In this document: piece by piece, positions 58,871 through 64,000 of the stretch
How positions within the stretch are numbered: the first letter of the stretch is position 1
Layout of the letters: every line of letters starts with the position of its first letter
Assembly: GCA_914767715.1 (NCBI GenBank)
Contig: OU612069.1
Coordinates: 4,900,001-4,964,000 of the forward strand
Length of the DNA: 64,000 nucleotides
Direction of reading: 5' to 3'
Origin: Membranipora membranacea
Taxonomy: Eukaryota > Bryozoa > Gymnolaemata > Cheilostomatida > Membraniporidae
The notes under the pieces: model-generated
What the model was told of the DNA's origin: nothing
The model's input: the letters and a program-made list of their open reading frames with translations, nothing else
Databases searched by the model: none
Translations under genes and position numbers: made by a program

Positions 58871-60794
58871 TATACATATAGAAAGTCTTTTGTTCTGCTA
58901 TGAAAAATCCACATGAAATTTAGAAGATTAGAAACAAAAGACAGTGGATATTCTAGTTTGTATCAACTGTTGTGTCTTTTGATTGAAAGCCCAGCAGTTT
59001 TGAATTTGACACCCTATACTAGAATTAAATATAGATTTAATTTCACGCAGTTAAATTTTAATTTGATTCTGCAAGGTTTTGGTCTTTATATTTTTAAATA
59101 TGCCTATCGTATACCATGCTCACTGAGTTAGAACTTTATCGACAGAGGACTGAGGACTAGGGGGTATAAAGATTCCTTAGCAAAACTTTTCAAATTGATG
59201 ATAATCCAGAGCGGCAGAATTTCACTCAGGATGGCAGCATTAGAGCTGCAACAGTTTAATATCCAACAGTTTCCTCTACTCTTTTGTCTCTATGATAATT
59301 TTGAATTTCTTGCCTCAAGCTGGTATTGTTGGTGTGTCGGGTAGATGCAGTAGTGAATTCACCTAGGGGACTTGACCCTACCAATTTTCAGCGTGTCAAT
59401 TTTGAAAAACCTCTTGTTTTTAATTACCAAGTGCCCAGAGGGCCTCATTGTGAGATTAGTTGGAATTATGAATGGATTACGCTGGTTTACTTGGTGCAAT
59501 AGCCGATTACCATGATTTTCCCCTTTGATCTGAGCAAATAACTATAGCCAACGTCACTAGGCACTGATTTTCTTCATCCTTGATTTCGGTACACCAATCT
59601 ACACATATTTAAAATTAAGACCAATAAAACGATGGTCTTTTATAAAAGACTCAGGCAATAAAATTGGAGTCCATAATGGCAAACAATATGATATGGTCTT
59701 CTACTCTAAAGCTCATCTGCAGGAGTGAACTCTCACTGCAGGAGCCATCGAATGTTCTCAGGGTTGACAATAACAGGATAATCTCATTTATTGAACCCAC
59801 CATACACAGACCATTTATGAGAGATTTCACAAAGGAACATTAAACAGGACACTTTTTTGTGTAAATACCTAGAGATAATAATCAGCCTTTACTCTATTGT
59901 TTCTTTGGAGATTAGGCATCACATCCGTTTTAAATTTAATGTAAATGAAATTATCCTAAGAAGACAGGAGACACCTATACTTGTTTAGGTGAACAAACTC
60001 AGAGTAGTTCTCACAAGATGATGTCTCAATAACAATAACAAACCCAGGTGAAAACAACAAGTGGAACTTATGGTTATGGTTAATCTATCACATTTGGCCT
60101 GTTTTAAAACTGGCAATATACAAAAAATGTAAACAATTTGTATTTAAGTGTTAACAGCTGAGAATAAATGTGTTCCCCTGATCTGACAAGACACTAAGAC
60201 TTGACGAGTTATCTTAAAGGTATTAAAAAATTAAGAGTTTACTGTGATAACATTAACCCCCTTCAGGTGTACTGAAATGACTTAGGTAAAATAATGAATA
60301 AATCTGCCGGTCCCTGTTTTAGAATCCCAATGTTTCTCTGTCATGTGGAGGTTTCCAAGATTTCTGGTTCTTCTATCATACTTGAGTACTTTTTGTATTC
60401 TGCTCTCACAATTAAATTTTGGTTCCATTTTCATATTAGGAACAATAATTTAAGTCGGCATTCAATAATCTGATATTATTTTAAGTGATGTCATGTTAGA
60501 AGACAGGACTACAGGTTCACATCAAATCATCATTGTGATATTAATATTGCATCATCGTATTGTGCTGAGTGTGAGGCTTCTACACGATTCAATCCCTTTC
60601 ATTGTTTTAACCTTTTGTAAACAAAAGAATCCTTTATATGCTGAGCCTGATTTTTTTCAATAGAGGATAAATGTAGGATGTCAGCTTGCATCCAAAGTTT
60701 ATATGAGAAAACTGAGAATAAATTTTAAGAAATGCTGCATCTTTCAATCGTTTCGTGATGGTTTTTGCATCAAATTAAAAAAATGTAGGGGGAG
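58871..60794. other. Interior between inverted repeat arms, no gene recognised
   Basis: AT-rich, with one 72-codon frame (58913-59131) lacking coding character. It could be the body of a large non-autonomous element whose ends are the inverted arms, or two independent insertions in opposite orientation. Confidence 0.35.
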
Positions 60795-61035
60795 ATAAGG
60801 AGGAAACCATATAAGTCACTGAGAAGCAGAAATAACATCAATTTGATAACAAGATGCTGCTGTTTGTAAAGCAATTTTGAAACTCGATATCCGATCGAAA
60901 TTGATTGAGTTATGAACATAAAACCTGAATTGTTGACAGTAAATCAATGATAATATCATTGCTTACTACACCTGCCAACGACGTTGCATTGCCCACAATT
61001 GAGGCCTCACTTCAGCTATATGTAGTGTCCTGTCT
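60795..61035. repeat. Right arm of a widely spaced inverted repeat
   Basis: Reverse complement partner of 58626-58870, ending tgtagtgtcctgtct where the left arm begins agacatgacactata. Divergence of the arms suggests an old structure. Confidence 0.6.
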
Positions 61036-63520
61036 AATTGTATAATTAAGTCTATGGGTGCTATTGATAATGTTACAAAAATTAATACAAATTTGTTATC
61101 ATATTTCAATTAAGGTGCAATAATCAGTAGATAATCAATAGAGTTTCACAATACACAAGTTAGTAATATTTACATCTAAACTTATCCGTGATAATATATT
61201 ATCATTTCGTTGAGGGACAAAAAATTATGCTGCTAGATACTTTTTTACCACTCGCACATACAAATCTTCTGCAAAAAAGTGTAGGTATCTTTACCAGTAA
61301 GGGATGATCTAATGACGTCATTTGCCGAACAATCATGTAGGGTTATTGACATTTTAACTTTCGGAATATTTTTCAATAATGTAATTGTTATTATTATAAT
61401 TACCTAACTATGGATTTAATTACTTCTTTTTATGAGAACAATCTTCAGGTGGGAGATGTGGGATGAACGTCAACAAAAGTATTTTGATATAGAAAGAAAT
61501 ATTATTGTGATATGGTTATTGGAGTATTTTGAACAATAGTAGGGGCGTCGGTTAGAAGATGTGTCTTTGCCGATTTAAGGCTGCATTACAAGACTAAAAT
61601 CAATTTTTACAGCACAATTGGAGCAATTGAATTTGTAAGAAGATAATTCCTAATTAAGCGATATGTTGGTGTAGACTTGTGAAACAGATAGTGGTGTGAA
61701 CTTGATCAGTGCTGCCAAAAAAATGAATTTATAATGGCATTCATCGTATATATGTAGCAAATTTAATTATTCTCAGTAGCGAGCCTGTCTGCCAGCGTGT
61801 CTGACAATCAACAAAACCAATAAATTGGTAACAACTGTTAAAATTATTACACAGGGTAAATTAGTCCAAAGATTAAATATTCCACTCAATTTCCTCATTG
61901 CTCCAATAAATATATTTAAAATACTCCTAAGAGGGATAACAAATGCTTAAACATCCTAAATCTAATTTGACTAAAAGCTGTCACAAGGCATATCAATTCT
62001 TTAATCAAGCGGTACCGTTATTTATACCTTGAACAGTATTCAAATGTATGTAAGTGATGATGTAGTAATTGTCTGAAATAAGGTTGAATCCCTAACCATG
62101 TTGATTCATATTCCTTGGGTGGCTCTGAGGCTGTTATTTGAGATTACTGTAATGTTGTTAGTGTGCACACCTAATTAAACCTGTTGACGGCGATAATTTG
62201 GCTATTATTCATATTGTCTAGCTTGCTGTATGGTCATAACCTTTGTGTGTGATACTACCATGGCTATGATGATTGTGTATACATTTTGGTTTCTTATTTG
62301 TACATATTTTTTAACTTACGTGTTCTGCAGCTGGCTGCGTACAAAATCTGTTTCTCAGTTTGTACCTAACTTTGAGAAGCCTAGGTGATGACAATGAGCT
62401 ACAGAGTTGTTTCTTCTAAAATCTTTCATTCAAGTAAGTTTTAGCAGAGAGCAAGTGTCGTTATTAATGACTTCTTAATATTTGTGATGTCTTTATTACA
62501 TTCTCTCAAGCAAAATTTTACTTGTTTTACTTTTTCATTTGAGCAGGAAATCTGAGAGTAGCCACATCTTTGCGTCCTGATCTTGAATGTCTTTCACAGA
62601 ACAAGAAGTTCCTAATTCATAATAAATAAGCTATAATCAATAAATTGGCTTGCCCCATAAACAGAAGTCAAACTTATCCCTGTTGTCAGGGGAACACCAC
62701 AGCCACTGGGATTTAATAAATTGAAAATTGAAAGGCAATCAAGGTCTTACAGAATAGGCGCTCAATTAGTCTGTGTCCCAATCTCTTACAACTCAGATGT
62801 TTTTGTCCAGTGACCAGTAATCTATTATAAGTGACACCAAACAATACTTAATAACTCTGTCAAGGTATGTAGGCCTATTACGATACAATACAATTCATTC
62901 TGTATATGTGTGGTACCCCGTCATTACAAAGTGCAATGAAGTTGAAATGTTATGTTTATCAGCTGACATGTCAACTCTTTGTTGTCTGATCACGACCAAA
63001 TTTGTATGCAGAACATGCTTGTCCCTGAGGATATTACTCTGAATAATATCAGAAAATATGACTGTGTATACAGAAGCTTACTGTATTAGCCGAAGGATTA
63101 CTGAAAATAAGCGAAGGCTGTCAACAAACCGGCTCTCAAAAATTATTGATCCTACTAATCTGTGACTTTCTCTTGTTCAAAGACTAGAGCTCGATAGTTG
63201 TATCATCACGAGATGCAGCGGTGTTTCATAGATCAATAAATCATTGAAATACAGGCAGCTGAACAGAATGCTATATTGTGGATTTACAGTGGATTGTATG
63301 ATGAGAAGTTTATCCCCGCGTCTTACGAAATTATGCTCATTTTCTACCTCAACCGGTATTTTTCCATTAATCCCATTATCCAATTAAAAGTTGTTTCATT
63401 TGGCTTCGCGACATATTAAGAGAATGAAAACAGATTTAAAATGGAATCACTGTGTGCCAAGAAATTCACATGTGAAGTTCATTCATGCACAAGTCTACAC
63501 AATCACTTTGCAGTGAACGT
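61036..63520. other. Gene-free stretch
   Basis: AT-rich sequence with no supported exon. A 68-codon minus-strand frame (63177-63383, beginning MDNGINGKIPVEVENEHNFV) looks moderately protein-like but has no splice partner and is left uncalled. Confidence 0.35.
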
Positions 63521-63960
63521 ACGCCAAAGACTAACTGAGTACTAAAATGTGAGTTTGCTACTTGCAAAAGGGTCAACTGGTACCAAGTTGCACAGCTGCT
63601 ATCTCTACAAACTCAATAAAAATTTAACTCAACTTGATTTTGTTTCAGGCATGACCTCATATTGGCCGACAACTGTATTGTAAAATGATAAGTTATTCTT
63701 TATTTTCAGTTATCAGCTCATGCCCGCCAATTTAATTGTTGATTGTTTTATTCCTTTGATAATTTGACAATCAAGTTAATTTATTAATTTGTATGGTCTT
63801 ACATTGTTATCTAGGCTTTGGGGAAGGGGCTCTGCCCAGAACTACATTGGGGAAGGAGGGGTGGGGGGGGGGGCTTACAGCGCCTCTCTCAAACCAAGGA
63901 GCTTTATCTCTCAAACCCAAGAGTTTATTTGGTGTGACGCTGCTTAGCAATCTTAGAAGT
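63521..63960. repeat. Dispersed repeat, copy 2
   Basis: Same orientation as 56016-56470, with matching left (aactgagtactaaaatgtgag) and right (tatctaggctttgggg, G-run, cttacagcgcc) parts and a diverged centre. It reaches nearly to the window edge, so its end is not certain. Confidence 0.55.
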
Positions 63961-64000
63961 TGTGCCCATTTCGTATTTTCTTAACAATTAGTCATTGATA

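Noticed and set aside
63177-63383. 68-codon minus-strand frame
   Set aside because: Some protein-like character, but no partner exons, no start context and no family resemblance.

Overview
This is eukaryotic, animal-type DNA. It is AT-rich, genes are split into many short exons by GT-AG introns, and small transposons and tRNA-derived repeats are common. A Roc-COR/caspase gene, large uncharacterised protein families and dense MITEs suggest a marine invertebrate such as a sponge or cnidarian. The species cannot be fixed from the sequence alone. All gene models were built by hand from open frames, splice sites and intron phase, so exon ends are predictions.

Layout: 0-3.4 kb holds two orphan exons on + and a small Myb/SANT-like gene on -. 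4.4-7.4 kb is repeats: a perfect fold-back element, a hAT-like MITE carrying a tRNA-like sequence, and a LINE reverse transcriptase scrap. A long - strand gene appears to run from 32.35 kb down to 8.45 kb. Thirteen exons join in one frame to about 945 codons of an uncharacterised, widely expanded metazoan family that may be transposase-derived. On the opposite strand, within its span, lie a Tudor-like two-exon frame (13.2 kb), a remarkable 12-copy exon array (14.2-19.1 kb) and a gene resembling a tyrosine-recombinase C-terminus with acidic and SANT-like tails (20.9-24.5 kb).

31-43 kb is mostly repeats: palindromic MITEs, a tRNA-derived repeat family and a broken Ty3/gypsy-type element. 43.2-46.1 kb carries a lysine-rich gene ending in symmetric exons, with a minisatellite that copies its own splice donor. 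48.8 kb has a second decayed retroelement fragment.

The best-supported and most interesting gene is on - at 51.15-55.68 kb. It encodes the end of a leucine-rich repeat region, a Roc GTPase, a COR domain and then a complete caspase domain with His and Cys catalytic residues. All eight exons agree in phase, giving at least 1,028 residues. This is a GTPase-caspase fusion, plausibly a cell-death or immune signalling protein. 56-64 kb is repeat-rich and shows no convincing gene.
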